NCBI RefSeq assembly: GCF_012641475.1
Contig: NZ_JABAIL010000004.1
Coordinates: forward strand, 248,001 to 312,000
Length of the DNA stretch: 64,000 bases
Direction of reading: 5' to 3'
Origin: Flammeovirga agarivorans
GTDB lineage: Bacteria; Bacteroidota; Bacteroidia; Cytophagales; Flammeovirgaceae
Part shown: piece after piece, positions 26,906 to 36,389 of the stretch
How positions within the stretch are numbered: the stretch's first letter is position 1
Layout of the letters: each line of letters opens with the position of its first letter
Notes under the pieces: generated by a model
The model's input: only the letters and a program-made list of their open reading frames with translations
Database searches by the model: none
What the model was told of the DNA's origin: nothing
Translations under genes and position numbers: made by a program

Positions 26906-29584
26906 ATGGGGATTCTAAAAAGACTTCAACAGATTTCATTGATTTGTGTACTACTACTTTTAATAGTACAACCTTTAATATTTGCACAGAATGTAGAAAT
27001 TCAAGGGGTTGTTCTTAATGAAGAACATACTTTCGTTTCCGCTGCTGTTGTTTATGTTGATGGTGAAAAAGTAGCCACTACAAATGCTAAAGGGCAATTT
27101 TCTTTTGCCATAGATAAAAATAAAAAAATCAATACTCTTAATGTGATTAAGAGAGGATACAAGATGCAAACTTGGGCAACAAATGGTCCGGGTAAAATTC
27201 AAGTATTACTTTCTAATGCTCCTGTTTTTATTAATGGTACAGTAAAACAAGGTGGTATTCCAATTGGAGAGAAATTAATTAAGATTGGTGGGCAACCATT
27301 TCCAGCCGTTAAAACGAATAAAAGTGGTAAGTTCCAACTAAGAGTAAACAAAGACTTTAAGGTGAAAACATCAACAGTATTCTTAGTTGATGGAGATCCT
27401 GTAAAGTCAAATCAATACCATTATTCTAAGCAGTTAAATATTGTAACAATTAATCTTCCTGGTAAGATTAAGGAAAAGCCAGCATTAGCTAAGAATGAAA
27501 AGACAAATGTTCAAAAGGATGAGCCTACTCCGGACCCTAATTCTACAGTTGTTGTAGAAGATATAGAGATTTCTCCAATCTTGGTTGTAGTGGTATATGA
27601 TGAAGATATTTCTCCTGCAGATAGTCTATTGGTCAACATCAATGAACAAGAATTTCTTACAGATCAGAATGGTGAATTTGAAGTCTACGCCGATTCTTTG
27701 AATGAGAATAGTTTATTGATTAACGATTATGATATCGTAAAAACAAAATATGATTATGAGGATAATTATATGTTTGTTTATATATCAAGTGACGAAGGTT
27801 TAGAAAGCCAAGGAGAAACAAATATTGAGTATTCTGAAAACTTCCAAACTGTTTTCAATACGCTTGAAGCAGAAAAACAAATCCTTCAAGAAACAGGTGT
27901 CTCTTTAAGAAAAGAAATTCAAAAAATTGCTGCCAAATTAGAGAAAGACCATGATGTAAAGAGCCAAAAGGCGTTAGAGTCTTATTTAATGAGACTTCAG
28001 AATTCATTAATTGAAAACGAATTGGCCTATGAGGATGCTCAATATAAGACAAATCAAATGATGGAGAGAATGCGTTCTCAGATTAGCCAACAAACTTCTA
28101 CCATCGAGCAAATCGAAGGAGAGAAGGAAGAGGTGGAAACAGAACGTATGTTATATTTCATCATTGCAGCAATTTCTTTAATCTTAATTTTCATTTTCTA
28201 TAAGAACCTTCAAAAGATGAAGGAGCAAAGAGATGATTTAAAAGAGATTTCTGAACGTTTAGCAAAAGCTAATGATGAGGTAGTTAAATCACATGAAGAG
28301 ATGCTTTCTGTAAAAGATATTGGTCAGAAGTTTACATCTACATTGGATTTTGAAAACCACATGATTGAACTTCAAGAAAGTGTCAATGAACTAGTTCCTG
28401 CACCTACCTTTGGTATTGGTGTCTTTAATAAACTTCAAAGAAGATTGGAATTCAGAAATCAAATTTCTGATAATGGTACAGATCCTTATTATACAGAATC
28501 AATTGATAATGCATACAGCTTAGCGGCATGGTGTTTTAACAATGAGATCGAGTTGATCATAAACGACTACGATAAGGAAAATACATTATATATTCCTCAA
28601 AAGAAGACGAATGTAGTATCTCCAAATAAATCATTAATCTATATGCCATTAATGATTGATATGAGTGTTGTTGGTGTTATCACTATTCAAGCTCCAGAGG
28701 TAAATCAATATCAAGAATTAAATATTTCGATATTAAAATCATTAGCTTCTTATGCTTCAATTGCGGTTTCAAATTATACTGCATACAAGGAGTTGAAAGA
28801 AAAGAATAAGAGTATCACTGATAGTATGCGTTATGCAAAGACTATTCAGAGTGCGATCTTACCATCAAGAAAATTATTATCAGAATCATTTAAAGATTAT
28901 TTCTTGCTTTATAGATCTAAAGAGATCGTATCAGGTGATTTCTACTGGTATAAAGAAAAAATGATTGACGGTAAATTAAGAAAATATATTGCCGTTGTTG
29001 ACTGTACTGGTCATGGTGTTCCGGGTGCATTCATGTCAATGATTGGTAGTGCATTGTTAAATGATATTGTCTCTACCAAAACCGTTACACAAACTGATGA
29101 AATCTTGAACATGCTAAATGAAGGTGTGAAAGAATCATTACGTCAAGAAGAATCATTAAATGATGATGGTATGGATATCGCTTTAATCTGTATCGAATCT
29201 GAAACAGAAGATAAAGTAAATATTCAATTTACTGGTGCAAAAAGACCAATTATGATCTTTGATCACCTAGAGAAAAAACTTAATGTAGTTAATGGTGATT
29301 CTAAGTCTATAGGTTATTCTACTAGAAAAGAAAAGAACTTCTCTAACCATCAGATTTCATTAAATAAGAATGATATTATTTATCTGACTTCAGATGGTTA
29401 CGTTGATCAAAATAACTTATCAAGAAGAAAGATTGGTTCAATTAAACTAAAAGAGATTCTAGAGCAAAATGCTACTATGGCAATGACAGAGCAGAAAGAA
29501 TATCTATTAAACTTCCTGAAAGATCACAGAAAAGGAGGTATTGAACAAAGAGATGATATTACCATAATGGGTATTAAAGTATAA
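26906..29584 (+). CDS. SpoIIE-type serine phosphatase with exported Ig-like and GAF domains
   Basis: A membrane-bound PP2C-type phosphatase of 892 residues. Order: signal peptide (1-27), two or three carboxypeptidase-regulatory-like beta modules (about 30-190 and 225-290, e.g. VEIQGVVLNEEHTFVSAAVVYVDGEKVATTNAKGQFSF), an extracytoplasmic coiled coil (about 310-410), a transmembrane helix (about 412-432), a second coiled coil, a GAF-like domain (about 470-630), then the SpoIIE domain: SMRYAKTIQSAILP, SGDFYWY, VVDCTGHGVPGAFMSMIG and YLTSDGYVDQNN carry the metal-binding Asp and Gly residues. Such proteins act in anti-anti-sigma or stress signalling (family knowledge). No STAS or anti-sigma partner is adjacent. 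Confidence 0.88.
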   Translation: MGILKRLQQISLICVLLLLIVQPLIFAQNVEIQGVVLNEEHTFVSAAVVYVDGEKVATTNAKGQFSFAIDKNKKINTLNVIKRGYKMQTWATNGPGKIQVLLSNAPVFINGTVKQGGIPIGEKLIKIGGQPFPAVKTNKSGKFQLRVNKDFKVKTSTVFLVDGDPVKSNQYHYSKQLNIVTINLPGKIKEKPALAKNEKTNVQKDEPTPDPNSTVVVEDIEISPILVVVVYDEDISPADSLLVNINEQEFLTDQNGEFEVYADSLNENSLLINDYDIVKTKYDYEDNYMFVYISSDEGLESQGETNIEYSENFQTVFNTLEAEKQILQETGVSLRKEIQKIAAKLEKDHDVKSQKALESYLMRLQNSLIENELAYEDAQYKTNQMMERMRSQISQQTSTIEQIEGEKEEVETERMLYFIIAAISLILIFIFYKNLQKMKEQRDDLKEISERLAKANDEVVKSHEEMLSVKDIGQKFTSTLDFENHMIELQESVNELVPAPTFGIGVFNKLQRRLEFRNQISDNGTDPYYTESIDNAYSLAAWCFNNEIELIINDYDKENTLYIPQKKTNVVSPNKSLIYMPLMIDMSVVGVITIQAPEVNQYQELNISILKSLASYASIAVSNYTAYKELKEKNKSITDSMRYAKTIQSAILPSRKLLSESFKDYFLLYRSKEIVSGDFYWYKEKMIDGKLRKYIAVVDCTGHGVPGAFMSMIGSALLNDIVSTKTVTQTDEILNMLNEGVKESLRQEESLNDDGMDIALICIESETEDKVNIQFTGAKRPIMIFDHLEKKLNVVNGDSKSIGYSTRKEKNFSNHQISLNKNDIIYLTSDGYVDQNNLSRRKIGSIKLKEILEQNATMAMTEQKEYLLNFLKDHRKGGIEQRDDITIMGIKV

Positions 29585-29586
29585 AT

Positions 29587-29622
29587 AAAAAGGCCTTTCC
29601 AAATAAATGGAAAGGCCTTTTT
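29587..29622. terminator. Bidirectional terminator between SpoIIE phosphatase and dnaN
   Basis: Perfect 13-bp stem (AAAAGGCCTTTCC with GGAAAGGCCTTTT) between two convergent genes, with A and T runs on the two sides. Confidence 0.85.
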
Positions 29623-29655
29623 TATATATAGTCTCTTACAGACTTGGTTTAGTAT

Positions 29656-30786
29656 TTAGTAAGAGAAGTTATGCAACATAATTGGCATTACTAGCATCAA
29701 AACATCCTCGTTTTCTGGTTGATCTTCTGGAACGATCAGACCTGCCATACCTGGCTCAGAAAGACGTAAAGTGATTCTGTCTGATGAGATGTTATTTAAG
29801 ATCTCGATTAGAAACTTAGCATTGAATCCAATCTCTAAATCTTCACCATCATGCTCACAGAATAAACGTTCTTTTGCTTCGTTTGAGAAGTCTAAATCCT
29901 CAGCAGAAACAAACAATTCATTGTCTTGAATCTTGAAACGAACTTGGTTAGTTGTTTTGTTAGCATAGATAACGATACGCTTCAAGCAACCTAATAAAGC
30001 TTGTCTGTCAAGAGTAACAAGGTTAGAGTTGTTTAATGGAATTACGTTCTCATAATCTGGGAAACGTTCATCAATTAAACGAGAGATCAAACGCATAGAT
30101 TCAAATGTGAATACAGCATATTGGTCGTTAAACTCTAATGATACCGTTTTTTCGTCAGAAGGAAGGATGTTCTTCAACTGAGTAAGTGCTTTCTTACCCA
30201 TGATGATTGGTTCCATCATACCCTCAACTTGAATATCGTTTCTTCTATAACGTACAAGTCTGTGTGAGTCTGTAGCGACAAAGTCAGAATGGTCTTCAGT
30301 AAGGTTGAAGAAAACACCATTCATGTTTGGCTTCATGTCATCATTACTAGTAGCGAATAGAGTATATCCGATTGCATCAACAAGAGCATCACTACTCATT
30401 GTTAAGGCATTTGACATATTTAAGTTAGGGTTTGCAGGGTAGTCTTCTGCATTTTCACCCGCTAATTTATATCTACCATTATCTGATGCAATTTCAATTG
30501 TATATGTATCAAAATCAATTGAAAAAGTAACAGGTTGTTCTGGTAAATTTTTAAGCGTATCCGTTAGCATTTTTGCTGGGATTGCTACGTTTCCATCGGA
30601 ATCAGCTTCAACATTTACTTCAGATATAATGGTTGTATGCATATCTGAAGCTGTGATTCTTAAAAGGCCACCTTGGATTTCAAATAAGAAATTCTCCAAG
30701 ATTGGCATTGTTGGATTATTTGGAATTACGCCATTTAACATCTGAATCTGTTTCAGAATAGTTGACGTTGATGCAGTGAATTTCAT
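29656..30786 (-). CDS. dnaN: DNA polymerase III beta subunit (sliding clamp)
   Basis: Forms the ring-shaped dimer that tethers the replicative polymerase. The 376 residues contain the three clamp folds; MKFTASTSTILKQIQMLNGVIPNNPTMPILENFLFEI at the N terminus, FVATDSHRLVRYR in the second domain and the C-terminal VLMLVMPIML are characteristic. The gene lies 12 bases downstream of trpS and probably shares its transcript. No dnaA, recF or gyrB and no origin-like repeats are adjacent, so the classic dnaA-dnaN arrangement is absent here. Confidence 0.96.
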   Translation of the reverse strand: MKFTASTSTILKQIQMLNGVIPNNPTMPILENFLFEIQGGLLRITASDMHTTIISEVNVEADSDGNVAIPAKMLTDTLKNLPEQPVTFSIDFDTYTIEIASDNGRYKLAGENAEDYPANPNLNMSNALTMSSDALVDAIGYTLFATSNDDMKPNMNGVFFNLTEDHSDFVATDSHRLVRYRRNDIQVEGMMEPIIMGKKALTQLKNILPSDEKTVSLEFNDQYAVFTFESMRLISRLIDERFPDYENVIPLNNSNLVTLDRQALLGCLKRIVIYANKTTNQVRFKIQDNELFVSAEDLDFSNEAKERLFCEHDGEDLEIGFNAKFLIEILNNISSDRITLRLSEPGMAGLIVPEDQPENEDVLMLVMPIMLHNFSY

Positions 30787-30798
30787 TCTATTATTTCT

Positions 30799-31773
30799 TT
30801 ATTTAGAGAATCCTAATTTTTGTCTAACAATTGCCATTTTTGCTTTGGCCAATTCTTTTACTTTTTCTTCACCTTTTACAAGTTCTTTTTCGATTTCGTC
30901 GGTGTTTTCCATGTAGAAATCAAACTTTTCTCTTGCAGTAGCATATTTTTCTAAGATTAAGTTTAATAAGGCAGTTTTTGCATGGCCATAACCATAATTT
31001 CCACCTTCATAATTTCCTCTCATCTCAGCGATTTGTTCTTCTGTAGCTAATAGCTTGTAAAGAGCAAATACGTTACAAGTATCAGGGTTTTTAGGCTCTT
31101 CTAGTGGAGTAGAGTCTGTCTGAATTCCCATTACTTGTTTCTTTAATTGCTTTTTTGGTAAGAAAATATCGATGACATTACCGTATGACTTACTCATTTT
31201 TGATCCGTCTGTACCAGGAATTGTCATCAATTGTTCGTTAATAACAGCTTCAGGCATTACAAATGTATCGCCATATTGTCTGTTAAATGCTGCACAAATA
31301 TCTCTTGTGATTTCCAAATGCTGTTTTTGGTCTTTTCCTACAGGTACCTTTTCTGCATCATATAAAATGATATCACAGGCCATAAGTACAGGGTAAGTAA
31401 ATAAACCAGCATTGACATCACTCAATTTGTCTGCTTTATCCTTAAAAGAGTGAGCATTCGCCAACATTGGATATGGAGTTAAACAGCTTAAGTACCAAGT
31501 TAACTCACAAACTTCTGGAATTCTTGACTGTCTGTAGAAGATATTTTTATCTGTGTCTAGACCTAGGGCAAGCCATACAGCAGCAGTAGCATACACATTA
31601 TTTCTTCTTTCATCTCCATCCTTGATTGTAGTCATTGAATGTAGGTCTGCTATAAATAAGAAAGATTCTTTTTCGTCAGCATTACCCATTTCAATAGCAG
31701 GTTGGATTGCACCCAAAACATTTCCTAAATGTTGTCTTCCTGAGCTTTGTACTCCTGTTAAAATTCTTGCCAT
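30799..31773 (-). CDS. trpS: Tryptophan--tRNA ligase
   Basis: Class I aminoacyl-tRNA synthetase charging tRNA-Trp. The HIGH-type motif appears as RQHLGNVLGAI (residues 13-23) and the KMSKS loop as GSKMSKSYGN near 195. ADLHSMT and DIILYDAEKVPVGKDQKQHLE are typical of TrpS. Length 324 residues is normal. It heads a two-gene unit with dnaN. Confidence 0.96.
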   Translation of the reverse strand: MARILTGVQSSGRQHLGNVLGAIQPAIEMGNADEKESFLFIADLHSMTTIKDGDERRNNVYATAAVWLALGLDTDKNIFYRQSRIPEVCELTWYLSCLTPYPMLANAHSFKDKADKLSDVNAGLFTYPVLMACDIILYDAEKVPVGKDQKQHLEITRDICAAFNRQYGDTFVMPEAVINEQLMTIPGTDGSKMSKSYGNVIDIFLPKKQLKKQVMGIQTDSTPLEEPKNPDTCNVFALYKLLATEEQIAEMRGNYEGGNYGYGHAKTALLNLILEKYATAREKFDFYMENTDEIEKELVKGEEKVKELAKAKMAIVRQKLGFSK

Positions 31774-31818
31774 TCTCTAATATTAGTGACGTATCTTTTA
31801 AGATTAATAATCAAGCTT

Positions 31819-31826
31819 CAAAAATA
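31819..31826 (-). promoter_or_regulatory. -7 promoter element of trpS-dnaN
   Basis: On the minus strand the sequence reads TATTTTTG, an exact TAnnTTTG element 46 bases upstream of the trpS start codon. Confidence 0.5.
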
Positions 31827-31983
31827 GTAAAAAATTGTATCTAAAGACACTTATTTGATGATATTAAAATGCAAGAAATACAAAAAAATGGTGATATTAA
31901 GCATTGTTCAACAATGTAGAATTCAGCTAAATTCGGACTAGGAAATAAAGGGGAAATATATCAAAACATAAGACATTAATATT

Positions 31984-32508
31984 ATGGCACTTATAAAACC
32001 AGTAAAGGGTGTTTCACCAATAATTGGAGAGAATTGTTTTTTAGCTGACAATGCAACTGTAGTAGGGGACGTAACAATGGGTAAAGATTGTAGCGTTTGG
32101 TTTAGTGCGGTTGTAAGAGGTGATGTAAATAAAATTACAATTGGAGATAAATGTAATATTCAAGATGGTGCAGTAATTCATTGTACCTATCAGACCTCTG
32201 CTACTATTTTAGGTAATAATGTTTCTATTGGACATAATGCCTTGGTACATGGTTGTACAATACATGACAATGTATTAGTTGGAATGGGAGCGATTGTAAT
32301 GGATGATGCTGTCGTTGAAGAAAATGTGTTAATAGCAGCAGGAGCAGTTGTTTTACAAAACGCTAGATTAGAATCTGGTTATTTATATGCAGGTATCCCA
32401 GCAAAAAAAATTAAACCACTAGATGATAAATTGAAAGCTGTATTTGAAAGAACTGCCAACAATTATGTGATGTATAGTAGCTGGTTTGATGAAGAAGAAA
32501 CTAAATAA
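31984..32508 (+). CDS. Gamma-carbonic anhydrase family protein (left-handed beta-helix)
   Basis: A 174-residue hexapeptide-repeat trimer of the CamH/YrdA/PaaY type. The beta-helix turns are evident (ADNATVVGDVTMGKDCSVWFSAVVRGDVNKITIGDKCNIQDGAVIH...). The metal-binding His residues are in DGAVIHC, SIGHNALVHGC (two). Many YrdA-type members lack measurable CO2 hydration, so activity is uncertain. A perfect 7-1-7 palindrome (CATTGTT/AACAATG, 31902-31916) lies 68 bases upstream and could be an operator. Single-gene unit with a terminator. Confidence 0.9.
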   Translation: MALIKPVKGVSPIIGENCFLADNATVVGDVTMGKDCSVWFSAVVRGDVNKITIGDKCNIQDGAVIHCTYQTSATILGNNVSIGHNALVHGCTIHDNVLVGMGAIVMDDAVVEENVLIAAGAVVLQNARLESGYLYAGIPAKKIKPLDDKLKAVFERTANNYVMYSSWFDEEETK

Positions 32509-32517
32509 TATAAAAAA

Positions 32518-32548
32518 ACGGTAAGTAGGGGAAACTACTTACCGTTTT
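32518..32548. terminator. Terminator after gamma-carbonic anhydrase
   Basis: Perfect 11-bp stem ACGGTAAGTAG/CTACTTACCGT (32518-32545) between convergent genes, flanked by A-rich and T-rich stretches; usable in both directions. Confidence 0.85.
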
Positions 32549-32569
32549 AATATATCTGAGAATAATTTC

Positions 32570-33319
<750 letters not shown>

Positions 33320-34249
33320 ATGCTTAAACTGAAAAACACCTTATTTATTCTATTCATCGCAGTATTTGTGTTCTCTTGTTCTGACGATGAAGATTCGGGA
33401 CCAAATTACAACACTTCGCCAGTAGCTGCAGATTGTAAACTTTCATCTTATGTTTATTCGGCTTCTGTAGATAGTTCTGATGTAAACTTTCAGGATTTTG
33501 TAAATCGTAAAACTTATACTTACCAAGAAGAGCAACTTGTCTCTTACTCTGACCAAATTAACTACAGTTTCCTTGATACAACAGGTAACACACAAAGTAT
33601 TGAGCAAGAAGTAGAGTATTCGTTTGAGTATTCTGGTAATGAGTTAACTAGGGTACTTATTGGGAGTGACGAAATTTTGTCTGTTACTTATCTTGATGGT
33701 AAGCCTCATATGCTTTCAGCTGAAGCAGTTGATGGTAGTGTTCTTGAATTTGTATTTGGTTATGATGAACAAAATAGAATCAAATACATCTATAACAGAG
33801 AAGACGAAAATTCTGACATTGAAGAAGTAGATCACTATGAATTCTCTTACAATGGTGATAGTGATGTATTAGAATTTAGCTATATCGAAGATGGATTAGC
33901 CGTTTTAATTAACGACTACCAATATGAAAATACAATGAGAAACCCAATGCAAGGTCTGGTTTTTTATATCATTTCTATTTTCGAAACTTCTTTCCAAAAT
34001 GATGGATTTTTCTTTGGTGATGCATCAAGATTTAGCTCAAGTATTACTAAATTCTATAGAGTAAGTATCTATAATATCAACTCTGAAGCTTACGAAAGAT
34101 CATCTTACATTGAAGGTGATTATAGCGAAGACATGGATTATGATAAAAATGAAAATAATTACCCAACAAGTGGTGTTTATAATTACAATATCAGTGAAGG
34201 TACTTCAGTAGCGATCAGTGAGACGTTCGGATACACGAATTGTCAGTAG
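33320..34249 (+). CDS. Surface lipoprotein of unknown function
   Basis: A 309-residue lipoprotein. The signal ends FVFSC (Cys20), followed at once by SDDED, matching the Ser/Asp-rich export signal that sends Bacteroidota lipoproteins to the outer face of the outer membrane. The mature part consists of repeated beta-hairpin units (YTYQEEQLVSYSDQI, YSFEYSGNELTRVLIG, FVFGYDEQNRIKYIYNR, YEFSYNGDSDVLEFSY), similar to YD/RHS-like or DUF4595-type beta repeats. Three further Cys are absent apart from Cys39-region and the C-terminal NCQ. The function is not known; exposure is inferred from the signal. Confidence 0.75.
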   Translation: MLKLKNTLFILFIAVFVFSCSDDEDSGPNYNTSPVAADCKLSSYVYSASVDSSDVNFQDFVNRKTYTYQEEQLVSYSDQINYSFLDTTGNTQSIEQEVEYSFEYSGNELTRVLIGSDEILSVTYLDGKPHMLSAEAVDGSVLEFVFGYDEQNRIKYIYNREDENSDIEEVDHYEFSYNGDSDVLEFSYIEDGLAVLINDYQYENTMRNPMQGLVFYIISIFETSFQNDGFFFGDASRFSSSITKFYRVSIYNINSEAYERSSYIEGDYSEDMDYDKNENNYPTSGVYNYNISEGTSVAISETFGYTNCQ

Positions 34250-34269
34250 TTATAGTTAATGCTTGTAAA

Positions 34270-34319
34270 CGTATAGTTTAAGTGTTATATTTACAAATAC
34301 ACTTAAACTATACGCTTTT
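34270..34319 (+). terminator. Long hairpin after the lipoprotein gene
   Basis: A perfect 16-bp inverted repeat (34270-34285 with 34299-34314, 13-nt loop) followed by CTTTTA. The T tract is weak and runs straight into the ATG of the 56-residue peptide at 34320, so the hairpin might also act in that gene's leader. Confidence 0.6.
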
Positions 34320-34490
34320 ATGGAATTACTCATCGGTATTGTGTTAATAGCAATGCCAATATTATTTGCTATGGGATTGTTAGCATTTATGATGTCTGGT
34401 CCAAAGCCTCAAAAAGAAGTGCTTAAAGTGGAGAAAAAAGACGTTGATAAAGAGCAACAATTTGAAATAAAAAAAACGATTGCAGGATAA
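34320..34490 (+). CDS. Small single-pass membrane protein (56 residues)
   Basis: An open frame from ATG 34320 to TAA 34488: a hydrophobic N-terminal helix (ELLIGIVLIAMPILFAMGLLAFMM, slightly over 20 residues, cited in part) followed by a Lys/Glu-rich cytoplasmic tail (PKPQKEVLKVEKKD). The composition, the sharp boundary between helix and charged tail, and a terminator that overlaps its stop codon all argue for a real gene. It starts 6 bases after the previous hairpin. Function unknown; such peptides often bind a membrane complex. Confidence 0.6.
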   Translation: MELLIGIVLIAMPILFAMGLLAFMMSGPKPQKEVLKVEKKDVDKEQQFEIKKTIAG

Positions 34491-34507
34491 TTGCAATCGT
34501 TTTTTTC
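34476..34507. terminator. Bidirectional terminator overlapping the small gene's stop
   Basis: Perfect 9-bp stem ACGATTGCA/TGCAATCGT (34476-34484 with 34492-34500) with A7 before and T6-7 after. It serves the 56-residue gene and the convergent DUF3078 gene; its left arm is within the last coding triplets. Confidence 0.8.
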
Positions 34508-34527
34508 TGTTTTAGAAGTTCGTCTTT

Positions 34528-35460
34528 TTATTCGCTTTTATCTTTCTTTTGATGAAGGCGATAGACAATACCTATATTTAATGCGTGTTTAAACTGAATA
34601 GCTTGACCAACTGTTCCATCTGATTTTTCTACAGCTACATCAGGATCATAAATTAATTGTGTAGCAAAGTTACAGCTTAACCAGTCGTTTACTTTCATAT
34701 CTAATAAAAAGTCCCAGTTTACAACCCATTCGCCAAGTCTTGAGTATTCAGCAAACATATTGTAAGTACTTTGTAAAGTGACATTTTTTACGATTTCTTT
34801 TTTGATTCCCAATTTGAAATTAACACCATTTTGATTTCTAAAAGTTTCACCAGGTTCAAGACCATATTTTTCAGAAAAAACTGTGTCAGTAACGAAAGTC
34901 ATACGATTACCTACAGGAGATAATGTTCCATACATCCAATCAAAAGGAGTGTAAGTAAGACCGGCATTTACATTTAAGTAGGCTGGAGCAAAGAAAGCAG
35001 AAATTTGATTTTTTGTCTCAATTTTCGTCGCATCATCTACAGTGTATTCATAACCGTCGTCAAATTGAGATCTGAAATCTCCTGATATTGTAGCTAAAAA
35101 TTTAGGACTTATTTTATAACTATAATCACCTCCAATTACTAACTGGTCATCTGTTTTCTTTAAAGGGAAAGCAGTGCCATCTTGGTAGATCATTCCGTAA
35201 GCCATCTCAGTGTATAACCTTGTGATTGCTTTTTCAGTTTCTCTTTTGGCTTTATAATTTAATACTGCACCAAAAGAATATGAACTGGTACCACCACCTG
35301 ACCAATTGACAAGACCAACGTTTGAAAAATTAAGACCAACTTGACCTTCAGAACTCCAATTTTTTGTTGAGTCGGCGGTCGTTGTTTGAGCATTAGCTGT
35401 AAATAGAGGAGTGAAAACAGCAAAAAGCAGACAGAAGGTTAAATTCTTATAGAATTTCAT
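34528..35460 (-). CDS. DUF3078 family outer-membrane protein
   Basis: A 310-residue exported protein (signal peptide ending TANA) rich in alternating beta strands, as in an outer-membrane barrel. The signature WSSEGQVGLNFSNVGLVNWSGGGTSSYSFGA near residues 34-64 is that of DUF3078, a family found in Bacteroidota. It ends in RLHQKKDKSE rather than the usual terminal aromatic residue, but has YRL nearby. Function of the family is unknown. Single-gene unit. Confidence 0.82.
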   Translation of the reverse strand: MKFYKNLTFCLLFAVFTPLFTANAQTTTADSTKNWSSEGQVGLNFSNVGLVNWSGGGTSSYSFGAVLNYKAKRETEKAITRLYTEMAYGMIYQDGTAFPLKKTDDQLVIGGDYSYKISPKFLATISGDFRSQFDDGYEYTVDDATKIETKNQISAFFAPAYLNVNAGLTYTPFDWMYGTLSPVGNRMTFVTDTVFSEKYGLEPGETFRNQNGVNFKLGIKKEIVKNVTLQSTYNMFAEYSRLGEWVVNWDFLLDMKVNDWLSCNFATQLIYDPDVAVEKSDGTVGQAIQFKHALNIGIVYRLHQKKDKSE

Positions 35461-35885
35461 TTTAGCTTAGGATTAAAAAAATTAAAAATTGTAGCTACAA
35501 AAATGTAAAATTAGTTTCAAATATTAAATTTTGTTTAAACTTAATTTTACTATTATTTCGAAGTGAAACGGAATAAGATGAATAAAAAACAGTGCATTGT
35601 TAGTATTTATATAAAAGTCGTGTCTATAATCTGAGGTTTTTATAAAAAAGATGCTAAAAACTATAAGAATTAGGGTTTTCTAATGTAAACTGTATGGTTA
35701 TTTTACTATTTTTGATAACACGTTAAAGTTTATCACTCAGAACTTTTAATCATTTTATATAGTCCATTTTGTAAATAGATAGATCAGATTTCTACTGTTT
35801 GTAAAGAAAAAATTATCTACCTAATATATCAATAAGCCTGTATGTTGTTTATGTGTGATATACATTCACCTTTTTCTGAAATACA
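35461..35885. other. Intergenic region upstream of thioredoxin gene
   Basis: About 425 AT-rich bases between divergent genes. An exact TATTTTTG element at 35707-35714 points toward the thioredoxin gene but lies about 170 bases from its start, which would give a long leader. Only frames of under 25 codons are present. I see no RNA gene. Confidence 0.4.
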
Positions 35886-36323
35886 ATGAAAAGCATTCTC
35901 TTACTTTTACTATTATTTTCTACTTCATATAACTTTTCTGGTAAAGGAGAAATAGAATGGAAGTCTATGGAAAGTGCCATCGAAGCTTCTACATCAGATG
36001 ATAAACCAATTTTTGTAGATGTTTATACCGATTGGTGTGGATGGTGTAAAATATTAGATAAGAAAACATTCCAAGATGATGAAGTCGTTCAATATGTAAA
36101 AGAGAATTATCATGCAGTGAAATTGAACCCAGAGAAAGATGGAAGTTTTACTTTTAAGGGAAAGACATTTACGAACGAATCGTATACGGACCAACATGAA
36201 ATAAACAGTTATCCCGCAATTATCGTATTACATCCTAATGGGAAAGAGAAAGTTTTTATGGGGTATAAAGACACTAAAAGTTTCCTTGAAATTTTAAAAA
36301 AATACAAGCGTCAAGTTAATTAA
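35886..36323 (+). CDS. Exported thioredoxin-fold protein
   Basis: A 145-residue periplasmic thioredoxin-like protein. After a signal peptide (1-19) the fold begins; the active site is W50-C51-G-W-C54-K in VYTDWCGWCKILDKKTF, and the cis-Pro is in HEINSYPAIIVLHPNG. The WCGWC form and the DKKTFQDDEVVQYVKENY that follows resemble DsbD C-terminal/thioredoxin_7-type domains, which reduce disulfides outside the cytoplasm. It precedes the processing protease by 66 bases on the same strand, possibly sharing a transcript. Confidence 0.88.
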   Translation: MKSILLLLLLFSTSYNFSGKGEIEWKSMESAIEASTSDDKPIFVDVYTDWCGWCKILDKKTFQDDEVVQYVKENYHAVKLNPEKDGSFTFKGKTFTNESYTDQHEINSYPAIIVLHPNGKEKVFMGYKDTKSFLEILKKYKRQVN

Positions 36324-36389
36324 TTTGTATTTTAGAAAGATCAAATAAGTACAAAAATAGTATTAAGCTCAAAATCACAATATTAGAAT

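Noticed and set aside
29656-31773. Replication origin near dnaN
   Set aside because: No dnaA, recF or gyr genes and no cluster of DnaA-box-like TTATCCACA sequences around; dnaN follows trpS as an ordinary operon gene.
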